From Pagrus major (lineage: Eukaryota; Chordata; Actinopteri; Spariformes; Sparidae), in NCBI RefSeq assembly GCF_040436345.1, contig NC_133224.1, positions 11,524,741 through 11,588,740 of the forward strand: a stretch of DNA of 64,000 bases. Direction: 5' to 3'. A program made the position numbers and the translations under genes. Under the pieces are notes generated by a model. It saw only the letters and a program-made list of their open reading frames with translations, searched no databases and had not been told where the DNA came from. Below are positions 9,520-21,766 of this stretch, piece by piece (position 1 is the first letter of the stretch; each line of letters begins with the position of its first letter).

Positions 9520-12050
9520 CAGGTTGATGAGTGGTTCTTCCGGTACACTTTCAAAACAAAAGCATTAAGGAGCATATTTCGGGAAAACACATAAGAATAA
9601 CCTATAATAAAGAGATATACACAGATCTACAGTATATCATTCATGAAGCATCAAGTTATTTGGGTTTAAACCGAATATTTTACTGTAGGTAACTGTTCTG
9701 ACAAATAGTGTTGTCATTTATTTTCTCCACTAGATGGCAGTGATATCTCTGGGCTGTGAGACTCCAGCATTATCCCCAAATCATGGTATCACCTTACACA
9801 GTATTTCACCATGTCACACACAAATTGTAAATATTGTCTGTCATTACAATACCACAAAGTGCATGCAGTCCACATGGAAGTAATCCATAAATTGTAACCA
9901 TTTGGCTTCCAGAAAGACTCCAACATACATATACATGCACGACACAAACTCCTCAAAAGTTTCATTACAGCAGTTGTGAGCGGTAAGTCTGCTGCAACAC
10001 TGTGACTGACATTATGAAAAGACAGCTGGTTTTATTTCAGTGTCAGAAGGAGACAAAACATGACCCAGAGCATCCCCAGAATGGAGATCTGGAACACATA
10101 CACGTTAGTATCATTTCATCTGTACAATGAATGATGAAACAGCTGCTCCACCACACGAGCCAAGTAACAAGAGGATACTTAGATAATAGCAACATTAATA
10201 ACAAGAGTCTCTATTTTTACTCTGATATACTGTATGAATATTGAGTGCAATATAAATCTATTTTGAGCAAGTACGGCACAGGAGATTAAACCTCAGCTAG
10301 GGTCTATTTAAAAAAAAAAAAAGGTAGATTTTAAATGCTAATTATGTGAATCCTGAGATGGAATAAATATACGGTTATTAAATTTGTGATTACGAAGAGT
10401 GAAGTGTGAAAGGGTTCGTGGCTACTTCACACCCACACACTCTCAGGCAACAGTTAAATGAGCTGCGACGTATCTTTATGATGATAATTTGTATTCTTTT
10501 TAATTAGATCTGCAATTAGAATTCAGTTTCGTGATGGAAAAGAACATCAACAGTTGCTCTTTCAAGTAAAGTGGTGGGAGAAGCGTCTCGAGTTGTTATT
10601 TCTTGCTAAATTCAAGAATAAGCAGGAAAAACATGTTGAATGATCCTGAAGCATTTCCTGTTTAACTTTGAGTTTCTGTGCAACCCAGGCAAAATTTCAA
10701 AAGAAATCATCAGCAAGAAGAGATGTGCTTTTAATCATTCCCGAGGGTCGAACTGGCTGCTTATTTTATGTCTTCCTGAAGATTTTTTCTTTGCACATAC
10801 ACTTAAATCTTTCTACAATAAATTTTCTGTGCCTGTGCAGAGTTGTACAGTCTCAATGAGGCCTATATGAGCCAGAAAAGATGCTCCATTTAAAAATTAA
10901 TGACTCAATACAGTACATACAATGGACCTCTGTTAACAGAAAATGGCACTGAATTCATGGAATGCTTCTTGCTTTATTCATCAGTGCATATTATGAAGAA
11001 TTTCATGCACCAAAGTCATCATGTGGCACAGACTTCCAATCAATCCCACTGAAGCGGTTTATTAATGCGAGGAGACCACTATCATGAAAGGGGTTACACC
11101 CAGGCAACAACCTACTTCTAGCAGCTGCCCATAAAAGGTCAAAAGTGAGACAACGCCCACTTGTTAGATCCATGTTTGAAGCCAGCAGTGCATTAGTTAT
11201 GGAGGAGTCCAGAGGCAGCAGTGTCCTACAAAAGGTCACACACTGGCCAGATAAACAGTGTAGTGACACTTAAATAACATTCCATCCACGCTGCTGCAAA
11301 TAGCATAGCAACATCTCAAAATATCCATATGTTTTTAAGGAAGACACTGCCGTCAAACATGTGCATCATGTGTCTGTCTGGGATATTTAGTTTCCTTTAA
11401 CGACAGTCGTAATGGTTTATTTCAGAACGTCATCCAGTGGACGCTTGGTTACTCAATGTCTCTTGCGCAACATCGTATGTAAAACCAATACAGGAACTCA
11501 TAACATATCTGTGCCACTAAAATAAATGATTAAATAAGACACCAAGTTCTCCGGAGGGGACTGCCAGTTCTTCACACAGAGTTACGCTCAGTACCGCGAG
11601 GTATGAACACATGCAGCATTTAGTTTTGAATCATGTGCTCACAAATTTGATGATGGGTGGTCAGGCTTTCAAATATCAAGTTGATCAACAGTCAAGGTGT
11701 TGATTCAACACAGTGGACATTAGCTGGTTTCCTTGTTCTTGCACTGGATTGTATTCAATGAAAGCAATTCATATCTTTGGCCCTGCTTATATGTAAACAT
11801 TTCCATTTTAACACGACTACAAAGTATGCATATGCCTGAACTTAAAGCAGCTACAAGGTACTTACTTTTTGTTGATTCTGGCGGCCCCTGTGGACAAAAG
11901 CAGTACGAGCACCACAGCCTTGTGTCGAAATATCCTGATAGCGAGTGCATTTGATTAGGAAGCAAGCAGCTTCTGTCCTCTGGCTGTGAGTCTCCTCAAT
12001 TCATCCTAAAAACAGTTTTAATCTTATGACTTCTCCAGTCAGACAGGCAT
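9520..12050. other. Intergenic DNA, no gene seen
   Basis: AT-rich sequence between the spag17 promoter and the first intergenic MITE. Short open frames here lack family resemblance and splice context. Nothing else recognised. Confidence 0.6.
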
Positions 12051-12415
12051 GAAAGGTGCAATATATATGAATTGGCCACCTGTAAAATTGAAACTAAAAA
12101 ACAAAACGTGGAGGATCACCAGCAAAACTGCTAAATAATGCTGCTTGTCAGAGCTGTTGTTAACTAGTTAGCTATGCGAGTAGCGAGCTGAACTAGGAGC
12201 TCGGCGCACCAGTGGAGTGTTCGTATTTACACCACTAGCAACAGTTAAGTGGTGGGCCCGGGCTAGCTGGTTAGCATGCTAACTTGAGTATACATCCCTG
12301 CAACACAATACATAGACGTCATAAAGTGATAAGTGTTATTTCTTCACATACTGTTGAGAATTTTAGTTTGATTTTCAATGTTATCAACTAAAATTCTTAC
12401 ATATTGCACCTTTAA
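12051..12415. mobile_element. MITE, family A (ends GAAAGGTGCAATAT / ATATTGCACCTTTAA)
   Basis: Short inverted ends, with an internal block of GTTAGC/GCTAGC words (TTAGCATGCTAACT) and CACCAGTGGAGTGTT. The same layout recurs at 19621-19974 and, with diverged ends, near 14676, 26173, 28033 and 29067. Non-coding. Confidence 0.75.
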
Positions 12416-13789
12416 GAGTAACCATAATAACTTAGCTTCTCACTGATGGTCCTGTATGCTTTTGTGATTATTATTATTAAATTGCTTTATAACCAGTTAA
12501 AGGTTTCTTGTAGTTTTAGATTAAATTCAACAATATCTTACAGTAAGCTTGTGTTTCCGGGTCTCTGTCCCTCAGCCTGTGTTTTAATAACCCCTGTCAG
12601 ATTGTCACATCAGTGCTAAACACTGAGGTGTTTAAGTGCTACTTGGCAATGCAAAGTAGATTTAAAATTCAACTCACCACCACTGCACGTGTAATCTCCA
12701 ATGGCAGCGAGAGGCGAAAAAAGATTTGAATTTCAATACCCTGAAACCATGTGATATAACGTCAGTAAAGAGCAAGCAGCAAGCTCATGTTTACCAACCA
12801 GGCCGTTCCAACTTTCTCTGGATGGAGTCTTTATTCTCTGCTCTTTGGAAGTCAGTGTGTTTTGGTTTGTCACAGTGGCTCGGGATCACTGCAGACTGGC
12901 ATTTTCAGCCTTTTTTAAAAAATTTTCTGGTGTTATAGTTTCACACACATAGCAATAGAATAGGTGCCAAATGTGAATGAGTAAACAAGGAGTTAATTCT
13001 CTATCTATTTTTATATACAGCCAAGTCTGATATGATTGCCTGGGAATATCTTGTAAAAGAACAAAAAGAAAATAGGAAATGCAAAGCAAAGGAAATTATG
13101 TTTACAAACAGTCAGGGGACAGATAAACATATGTGGATCACAAAACAGCCCTTCAGTCCCAGTGTGACTTACATGCACCCATATCCATGTCCATCAGATT
13201 TCCATCTTCCAAGAAAGAGGTAGGTCAGGAGGAAACATGGAGTCAAGCCCAGCTCAGAGCCAGGAACAAACAGGCCTATCCTGTGACTAGGACACCCAGT
13301 GGGGATGGAGAGCGGACTCAAAGGTGGTAAACATCTGTAAGGCTGTCAAAACTACAGTATTTGCAGTGTAGGCAGTTTGCATGTGCGATCAGTCTGATCA
13401 GTGTGATTGACTCTGCAGCTGTGACAGGGGAAGGACCCATTTCACAACATGGTACTGCCACTGAAACCTGTGCGGGTTGAGATGAATCATGTTGACACTG
13501 AGAATCTCAAGTACCACCAGAGGATTCATGAGCTTCAGTGAACGAGCTGCCAAGCCCATACAGTGCAGCTCAGATTCTTTTGGTTGCAGCAGCGTGAAAA
13601 GGCCTTCAGTATTTTTCCATGAGGCTAGAGGCTAGATTGATTATGTTGGGGGTGTCCCTCGGCAGGAGCATTTGCTGCCTCTGCCTTTCTTTAGTCATAG
13701 GACTGCAGCATGTTTACCATGTCTTCTCATCTTCTCATCAAATTATCAAGAGAATGTGAAAAACAGTTCTGATGTTACGACGTCTGTGC

Positions 13790-14676
13790 ATTGTGGTGAC
13801 CAAAGCTAGCATGCTAACCAGCTAGCCCCAACCCATCCAGGTCCGAGCTACTGTGCCAGCAGGGTAAACACCAACACTTGCCTGGTGCAACAAGCTCTCA
13901 GCCTGGACCGCTAGCTGCACGGCTAACTGAGCTAAATAGCTAATGGCAGTTACAGTTAGCAGCAGTTTGCAGTCACTTAGATGAAAAGATTGATACCACT
14001 CTCTCTGATATGTCTCTGCGTTATTCAAAACAGTATAGCCAGTTAGCTTAGCTTAGCATAAACCGAAAACAGGGAGAAATAGCTAGCCTTGTTCTGTCCA
14101 AAGGTTAAAAAAAAAAAACACCTACCAGCACCTCTTAAGCTCACTAATTAACAAGGGATATCTTTTTAAAATGTTATGTGCAGGACTATTTCTTATGAAA
14201 GAGTTTGGCTAGTGACTTTCTGGAAGTCCCTTTCCCAGTGTAGAAATAGTTTGTTAGCCTACATCACTCCCTAAAAGCCACTGGGCACTTCTGTACGCCA
14301 CCTAGCTTTTCCTCTGTGTCTAGTCTTTACACTAAGCCAAGCTACCAGTCTGCTAGCTTCAACTTCATATGTCTTCTTTGCCTATGCTTGGCAACAAAGT
14401 GAATTAAAGTTTTTCCTGAACTCTTCCTTCAAGTGTAAACAGTCTTGCTACAGTTATATCACCAAAGTAACCACTAACTGCTGCTAACTGTAGCTGCCCT
14501 TTGCTAGTTAGCTCAGTTAGCTGTGCAACAAGTGGTTCGGACTTGGAGCTCGGGGACCAGCACACCACTAGCACAGGAACTACTTGGTTAGCATGCTAAC
14601 TTCGGTAAATATCTCTGTTAATTTTAGTTGATTTTATAATGTTTCCAAATAAAATCCTTACATGTTGCCCTTCAAA
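13790..14676. mobile_element. Compound of inverted family A MITE copies and a nested repeat
   Basis: Two family A copies face opposite ways: 13800-13960 resembles the reverse complement of 14490-14600. The right end reads ACATGTTGCCCTTCAAA. Between them, 13975-14165 is a family F segment (GATACCACTCTC ... GTTAGCTTAGCTTAGCATAAA ... CCTACCAGCACCTCT). Confidence 0.65.
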
Positions 14677-15395
14677 AGAGGCTATATAAAAAATTATGAC
14701 CACATTAAGATCTCTATGAGACCATGACACTTGAGATATGGTTATCAGTATAGTATACTAGTATACCGGTGAATCTCCACAGACAGATGTTCAGTGTTTT
14801 ACAAGTTTATGGGCTTTACAAAGCAAACTTGTATTGCTGACCCACATTAGCACAGCAGGGGAAAGGGATGAGGCGGGTGACACCGAGTAAATGATCACTG
14901 GTGCTTTGTCCCTTCACAATGACGATCATGTGCCTCTCTCATTAACCTACTGTACCCATGTCACCCTGTTCACTCGTCTATGTGAATGAGGTGACTGTGT
15001 AATTGGTCAAACTTTAACGCAATCAACATAAAGTGGCACACCATTAGGGCAATAGCTTACTTTATTTAGCCTCAAACCATGCATTTACAAAGATAAGAGG
15101 CCAAAGTGGAGAAAAAAAGGTCAGGAGCACAGATGTGATTACTGCAAATGTCCCACACAAGTGTCACAATCTAGTTAATCTGAATCTCATTTGTATAGCT
15201 CGCCAACAGAGGCTCGCAAAATCACTATGGAGACGCCTCCATTAAAGACAGTGAGAGAAATGTCACACAAACTCAACACAAGCAGCTGATGTGCTGGTAT
15301 AAACTGCTAGAGCAGTGCAGGTGCACAAACTGTGCTACTTATGTGCGATAATGTTTCTTCAGAGACCTAAAGGAGCAGATTGGGCCCGTAAAATA

Positions 15396-15672
15396 TCAAA
15401 GGTGCACTGTGTAGTTTTGGGGAAAAGACTTAAATCAGAAGAGAAAGACCTCCACTGGCTGTTTTTTTTTTATGCCTAAACAAACTAAACTCGTCGTTTT
15501 CATGACTGAATAAACAAACTGATGATTTACTTTGTTTATATGTGGCGGACCCTGCCACCTTTCTAGCGTCCTGGGGACCTTATTTTCCTCAGAGAACAGC
15601 TTGTTTATTCACTTATGGAAAAATTAAATATTTCTGAGTTTATATTATTACCTTGTTAATATTGTAAACATT
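15396..15672. mobile_element. MITE, family B copy 1
   Basis: Starts AAAGGTGCACTGTGTAGTTTTGG and contains ATATGTGGCGGACCCTGCC, shared with copies at 20930-21253 (inverted) and 21540-21766. The right end is truncated. Confidence 0.75.
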
Positions 15673-16034
15673 AAAATACTGAGTAAGGACTCAGAATCAG
15701 ATAATAGTGCCAACAGCAGTAATTGAATCACTGATTACCAAAGTTTGTTCATTTCTATAAGCAACATGAGTTGCTGTACAGTGATTACGTGATGTCAGGC
15801 TAAAAATTCTTGTCTCATAAAAGCCACGACCACGCATAATAAATGCATCACATTCTTGTAATGCTCTTTTTGTGCCTGCTCTGTTTAAAAGGCCTGCATT
15901 GTCTCACTGCTGCTGCCGCCCACTCCAGGCTTAGCGTGCCTGGTCATGGCTCCAGAATATGCACGGTCATGTTCTGCGAGTGCTGAACAAATGATTCTAC
16001 TCGCTCTGAAAAAAACTGCACAGACTCAAATGTC

Positions 16035-16111
16035 AAAATAAGGTTTAAATTTTTTATTGTCCAACAGACAAAACCTAGTTTCCTTCAACAGGAAGTTTGT
16101 TTCAAATATCA

Positions 16112-16142
<31 letters not shown>

Positions 16143-17037
16143 ACTGTAGGAAATTCACCAAAAATAACAAATTACCAGCTGGAGCTCCAGTACTTTTCTT
16201 TGCACATCCCGTTTAACAAACTACATAAAAATGAATAAGCCGTTACGTTTGGGCGAACCATCCTTTTTAATCTATTAAGGCTCTGAATTGAAAAGGCGTG
16301 TCTTGGGGGAGGGGATATAAAAATAAAAATGCAGTAAAACACTTACACTAAACGTACACATAGCTGTGATCCAAGTGAAAAAAGTACATTTCAATGACAT
16401 TTAAGGCATCTACATTGCCCCTATTTGTGAGAAGCCCCACACCGAGACAGCAGCATCGTCACAGGACATTCAGTCATAAAAAAACATCCACAGCCCTAAA
16501 TACAGCATTACACAACTAGCTACATATGGCCCCCAAAGACTAAAACTCAGTCTCCTATTCAAGCCTAAGTGTGTTTACTGCTGCTGAACACATTCAATGT
16601 ATCTGGAAACGCACAGATGCATCAACAAAGTGGCTAGTGTCTTTAACAAAGTGTACCCAGGGTATGTCCCTCTCAAACATTGGTTTTACATTCATCTGCA
16701 AAATGTACAATTTCTAATTGTGTTTGAGCAACAAATGCTCTGATTAGAAAAGAAAAAAAACACCCAGAATATTACAATTTTGCTGATTAAAAGAAGAAAA
16801 TAACTTTTAGAAACACTGAAGCCAAACCCAGGCCTGTCAGGCTCATTTATGCACAAGCTTTTAACTTCACATCCCAAGTTCCAAACTGAACCGACTGGCT
16901 ACTAATAGTCGAACTGACAAACCGTATTGTACAAAAACACTGTAGAAAATATGACACCACTGGAGTGTCATTTACATTTGGGCAGAAGTGCGTTTACCCA
17001 CAGGAAACCCGATATCCCACTCTAATCCTCCCATAGT
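16035..17037 (-). other. ddit4l: ddit4l 3' UTR with polyadenylation signal
   Basis: About 1 kb of AT-rich sequence follows the stop, to an AATAAA on the gene strand (plus TTTATT at 16053-16058). The cleavage point near 16035 is inferred. Confidence 0.65.
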
Positions 17038-17528
17038 TCAGCACTCCTCTATCACAGTACCAGCCGCGGAGGAGTACAGTTTTTTCTTGACGAGCCGGAA
17101 ACCAGGACTCAGTTTGAGTACGTGCCTGAAAGTCGGGGCAAAGCAGGTCCCCATAAAAAGGAAGTCCCGTAGGCTGGGCCAGGCGGTGCCATCCTGCTTG
17201 AACACTAGAGTCAGCTCAAAGGTGGGCACCACGGTGGCATCGTACACGATGCACTCCAGCCGCTTGCAGCCCTTCTCCAGCTCCAGGTGGACATAGAGGA
17301 CGCAGCCACGCAGGCCACAGGGCTCGCCGGATGCCAGGCGCAGGACTTCACGAGCGATTCTCCGCGTTAGCTTCTCTGGTACCAGCACAGAGGAGCAGTG
17401 CAGCGTCGTCTTCTTGGCTCGTGACAGGCAGTTTTCGAACATCTTGGCCAGCTGTTGACAGGTTCTGTCCTCAGTGACATCTGCATTCCTCTGAGGCTCG
17501 GCCAAGCAGTGATCCCAGAAATCCAGTT
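17038..17528 (-). CDS. ddit4l: ddit4l coding exon 2 (residues 31-193, stop)
   Basis: Acceptor TTTCCACAG; the first codon completes E of ELDFWDH, matching the mammalian DFDYWDY. Runs to TGA at 17038-17040 and carries the whole RTP801 domain. Confidence 0.96.
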
Positions 17529-18143
17529 CTGTGGAAACAAAAGTTCAACATTAAGGACCAGATCCAGCTTTTCTTTTTTCTAAACTGCAGGACAAGAAAT
17601 GTTTTTTTTCCAAGATGCAAACATGCACCAAACACATTAGGGTTTTTCTCTAGCTTTGACCCACAAATCAGCTTTTGCATCCGTTGGTTGCAGCATGTGA
17701 ACGCTCTCACATAAGAAAAAGAAGGATAAACATCCGATAGATTGTCAAAATGTCCAAAACCTTAACATAGCAATCAAACTAATCACAATTTAGGATTTGC
17801 AAAAACAATAATTAAGCCTAGAACAGAATAAAAACACGCGAGATTTGCCATTACAGGCAGGCTGCTGTTGTGTAGACCAGGCTAAAGGGATGACTTCATC
17901 CTCTGTTGACTTCCCTCTCCCTCTCTCCCCCCCCTCCCCTCCACTGCTGCAGCCATGCACCACACAGGGATAAACAAGCACACAACTGGAAGTATCCAGC
18001 AACTAGCAGCTTATCTATACAAAAGACACAGAAAAAGCCAGTGTACGCTTACCCTTCTCAATGCAAGCCTGGTCATATCTTCGGTCGACCAATTCTGAGA
18101 TGCACTCGCTGCTTTTGGTCTTTAATGTGCTTGTGGCAACCAT
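17038..18143 (-). CDS. ddit4l: ddit4l, DNA-damage-inducible transcript 4-like (REDD2), complete
   Basis: REDD2 is a small cytosolic stress protein that restrains mTORC1 signalling through TSC1/2. Two coding exons (18143-18053 and 17528-17038) join in phase 1 to give 193 aa, the same length as I recall for human DDIT4L. The start MVATSTLKTKSSECISELVD corresponds to the mammalian MVATGSLSSKNPASISELLD. The core holds CQQLAKMFENCLSRAKKT, VLVPEKLTRRIAREVLRL, EPCGLRGCVLYV, VVPTFELTLVFKQD and SPGFRLVKKKLYSS, all hallmarks of the RTP801 C-terminal domain. EPCGLRGC and VLVPEKLTRRIA fit DDIT4L better than DDIT4. The end TVIEEC matches this family. A non-coding exon and TATA box lie upstream, and emcn is the next gene upstream as in human 4q24. 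Confidence 0.96.
18053..18143 (-). CDS. ddit4l: ddit4l coding exon 1 (residues 1-30)
   Basis: ATG at 18143; the exon itself starts at about 18202 after a TTTTTCAG acceptor, leaving a 59-base leader. Donor GTAAGC, phase 1. No upstream ATG competes in the leader. Confidence 0.94.
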
Positions 18144-18211
18144 GGTGACAGTCTTGATTTGTGCAGGAGTGGGCTGTTTTCCTGTGGTTATAGCAAGGCT
18201 GCCTGAAAAAC

Positions 18212-18262
18212 GACGTCAGAAGAAGAAGAGGAGGAGGGAGACGAAGAAGAAGAAGAAGAAGA
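18212..18262. repeat. GAA/GGA triplet tract and CRE-like GACGTC in ddit4l intron 1
   Basis: A purine tract of (GAA)n and (GAG)n, pyrimidine on the gene strand, forms the polypyrimidine tract before the coding-exon acceptor. A palindromic GACGTC (18212-18217) adjoins it. Confidence 0.75.
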
Positions 18263-18489
18263 AAATTGTTTTTAGCTCAATAAGAGACAGGTGGCTCCTC
18301 ATTCAGGTGTCTACATTACGGTTACCTGAGCATGTAAACGCTTTAAACTGTCAAAATGTTAGCTAGCAATTAGCAAGACAGCCCCCCCACCCCCCAACAC
18401 ACACACATAACAGAAGTTTACCTGGCTGTACCACTTTAGCTCTTCAAATCTAGCTAACAACCGTTCACCGCGTAAATAAAACGACTCAC

Positions 18490-18595
18490 CTTAAATATTA
18501 TTAAGTGCAAAATACTTCGGCTTCAACGGCCTCTCATAAATAAAGTCACACGCCGCTTCTTCCCCCACACCGACACACACACAGACACACAAACA
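18490..18595 (-). other. ddit4l: ddit4l non-coding exon 1 (5' UTR)
   Basis: A consensus donor (AAGGTGAGT, GT at 18489-18488) lies about 105 bases downstream of the start site predicted from the TATA box. The acceptor is at 18203-18204. The transcription start is inferred. Confidence 0.6.
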
Positions 18596-18623
18596 CACTG
18601 CAGCAGCCACAAACTTCTGAGGA

Positions 18624-18733
18624 TTATTTATACACTCCCACTACCCGGCTGACTCGAGGGTTCGACCAATCAGAGCGCGCCTCTCGACTGCCCAACGCAG
18701 CTTTTCCCTGATTGGCTGTGAAATAGAGTCTGA
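18624..18733 (-). promoter_or_regulatory. ddit4l promoter: TATA box and CCAAT boxes
   Basis: TATAAATAA on the gene strand (18624-18632). Upstream are CCAAT-type motifs: CCAATCAG on the plus strand near 18665 and CCAAT on the gene strand near 18711. This is an inducible-type core promoter, fitting a stress-response gene. Confidence 0.7.
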
Positions 18734-19620
18734 ATTAAAAAATTGACCAATAATTGCCAGGGGGGATATTTGTGTTGCTACGCAGCCAGCAGGCCACCTC
18801 AACCCTGCTTTTTATTTGCACACAGGTGTTCATCCACCTGACGGGCAGAGTCTTTTTATATATTTTATAATATTAACAACATCAATGGGAAACACAGACA
18901 ACTTTTTTTGTTTTTTAAAAAGGCATAATGTCACTTTTCTCCTTAAAATAGCTTCAAAATCATGTTGTTGGTACAGTGTCTTGTAATAGGGTGAATGGTG
19001 TGTCTGTCCCCATCACTTGTTTCTGCACTATGTGAGAGGGTAGGATCACGGTGTTACATACATGTTACCTACATTGCATCTGACAAACTGTTACAGACCT
19101 GGGATTTGTGTTTAGGATGGTGGTGTTGCACTCAAAAACTGTCGGGGGCGCCAAATCACAAACATTTCTACAGAATGTTGCTTTAAATTAAATACAGAAT
19201 GACCAAAGGGATCACATCAGCCTAAATGCTTGTTATTTAACCCTCAGATTTGGGCATTTTGTGGGTTGATGATGGCCAACGAAACATTTTAATCGTCTCT
19301 ATTAACGCAAAATGCAGATGTTCACGTCTTTGAACACTCGACTACTTAAATAATGTATGCTAAGCTAAAATAGTGATTATATAACATTCAACAACTACTA
19401 CATCTTTGACAAGGCTGCTGTCAAATGCCAAGGAAATAATAGTTTTTCTTTCTTTCTTTGTTAAAATGATGATGGTGTGTTGTTTTGTTTTTTACAACCA
19501 GGTATTGTAGCAGATACACAACCTTCTATAGCAATTCAAATGACATTTATATCTTATAGCCCACCTATACCTTTGATTGAACAGCTCATCTCATGCAATA
19601 TTTTATTTATTCCAATTTTT
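18734..19620. other. Intergenic DNA upstream of ddit4l, no gene seen
   Basis: AT-rich, with no supported coding sequence and no clear element ends. Confidence 0.55.
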
Positions 19621-19974
19621 CAAGGTGCAATGTAAGAATCGGGCAGCTGACAAATTCAAACTCAAAATAAATAGGGGGCAGCATGTCACCGCTACCCGCT
19701 AACTGCTGCTGCCAGCTAGTGGTTCAGACTGGGAGCTCGGAGCACCAGGGGAGTGTTGGTGTTTACACCTCTAGCTAGTTAGCATGCAAACTCCAGTAGA
19801 AATCTCTGGTAGTCGGGCTGGCTGCACAGCCAATTGAGCTAACAGTAGCTAAATTCATGGAAGCATTAACATAATACAGTTAGCAGTTACTCTCGTGATA
19901 TGCTGCTCCTATTGTTGGAAGCACAAATTCAACAGGTGGACATTCTTAAACATTCTTACATATTGCACCTTTAA
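19621..19974. mobile_element. MITE, family A
   Basis: Left end CAAGGTGCAATGTAAGAAT mirrors right end ATTCTTACATATTGCACCTTT. The core has GGAGCTCGGAGCACCAGGGG and GTTAGCATGC, as in the copy at 12051. Confidence 0.8.
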
Positions 19975-20573
19975 CTGAATTTTACTTGTAACAGAATATT
20001 TTCACAGTGCGCTTCTGTATATTTCTTCCAGCGCAGGAGTTGACACGTTCAAACATGGTGCTGGCCTTGAAATAAGAGGCAGAAGTATGAATGTGGGGTT
20101 GCTTGGCTCGGTCTCAAGGGCTTTGCTGTGGAATCCTAACAGGCCGATCCAAAAGGGTCCAGGGGTCTGCTGCAAAATGAAGCATTATTAGTGGTCGCCA
20201 TATGAGAAAATACCCACAGCGAATAAATGAGTGGCTTCCACCTCTGACATGAAATTATGTGCAAAATAAGCAAAACACTCTTCCAGATTCTCTAAAACTA
20301 ATCAAGGCAGATATCTGTGGCTTATCCCGTGGTCCGGTCCGTAAGGAAGGAGGACCTTTACTGAGCCAAAACGTCTCACCTTACTGTATTAGTATGTGTA
20401 TGAGTGTGTGTACATTTGGCAGATAAAACACTGGGCACAGTTGTTTGGCTTATCAGCAGTTTATCCCTCATCATACACTGTCTCAACAGAAATTTTCTCC
20501 CATGCAGTAACTGGATCTGACCCGCTTACCCGCCAGCAGCTCTGCTGGTTAAAGGGTAATGGAGTCCAATGGA

Positions 20574-20582
20574 CGAGAGAGA

Positions 20583-20616
<34 letters not shown>

Positions 20617-20632
20617 CAGAGAGAGAGAGACA
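20574..20632. repeat. (GA)n microsatellite with ACA interruptions
   Basis: GAGA runs with regularly spaced GACAGA interruptions. Confidence 0.93.
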
Positions 20633-20929
20633 GCTTTCCTCCAGTCACATGGGGAGAACTAGATATGCCTCAGAAACAAGTCACATGCTTTAGCTAGTGT
20701 TACTGCCTTTGTGGATACAGGCATATACTAGTGCAAAGTGCTTGCTGAGCAATGCTTTTGTTTAAGTTGTGTGCAAAAAGACTTTGACATTAGCAGCAGG
20801 GGATAAAATTTTGCATTTAGGCTGTTTGATGTTTGATTTGACCTGAATGCTTAGAACTGATAATGAGAATATTGGCTATTGGATTATGTGTCAGCTGCAG
20901 AAAACAAGAGGCTACTAAACCAGGAGTTA

Positions 20930-21253
20930 AAGGGGCACTGTGTAGTTTTGGAGAAGAAAAGCAAACTCAGAATTTTCATATTTATAATATTATTGAGGTA
21001 ATATTACAAACTCAGAAATTTTTTTTTTTTCCTTAACTGAATAAACAAGCTCTCAAACACTGTTTGAAGCTGGAAAGGTGGCAGGGTCCGCCACATATAA
21101 ACAAAGTAAAACAGTGTGAAACTGTGTCGTCCTTTAAGATCAGTTTGTTTATTCAGTCATGAAAATGAAGAGTTGGATTATTTAGTTTGTTTAGGCATAA
21201 AAAGAAACAGTCTTTTCTGATTTCTTCCCCAGAAACTACACAGAGCACCTTCA
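20930..21253. mobile_element. MITE, family B copy 2 (inverted)
   Basis: Complete copy: left end AAAGGGGCACTGTGTAGTTTT, right end AGAAACTACACAGAGCACCTT. Contains GGCAGGGTCCGCCACATAT, the reverse of copy 1. Confidence 0.82.
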
Positions 21254-21539
21254 GGACCACAGTCTAAAAATGCAGAGTATCAGCTGTGATTACGACAGCG
21301 GTTTTAATGAGGCTCTGACCTAAATTTATGTTGGATATACAAGGTCACTGTGTTGCTGAGTGAGCCATCAGTCAGACCCAGTAGCCCACATTTTACACTG
21401 TAAAAACCAACATAAAAACTTAACAAGCAACCAGGAATACACTCGTTAAGCATTTACAATGAGGTCTGTGCATTCAGGGTAAGTTGTAAATAGTATCAGA
21501 TTGAATATTTTAATAATAAGAATAGAAACCTTTGATCTT

Positions 21540-21766
21540 GAGAGAAATTTAATCAGAAGAGAAAAATCTTCATTGACTTTTTTTTAATGTTTAAACAATC
21601 AAACTTTTTGTTTTCATGATTGAATAAACTGAATAAACAAACTGACCTTAAAGGACGACTGTTTTACTTTTGTTTATATGTGGCGGACCCTGCCACCTTT
21701 CTGGCTTCAAACAGTGTTCTGGGGATTATTTATTTTACTCTGATATAACTACATAGTGCCCCTTTA
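21540..21766. mobile_element. MITE, family B copy 3
   Basis: Same orientation as copy 1. Internal TATGTGGCGGACCCTGCC and right end ACTACATAGTGCCCCTTTAA are clear; the left end is missing. Confidence 0.75.

Noticed and set aside
11003..11269. 88-codon minus-strand frame in the spag17-ddit4l gap
   Set aside because: No recognisable domain, no splice partners and no second copy; treated as chance.
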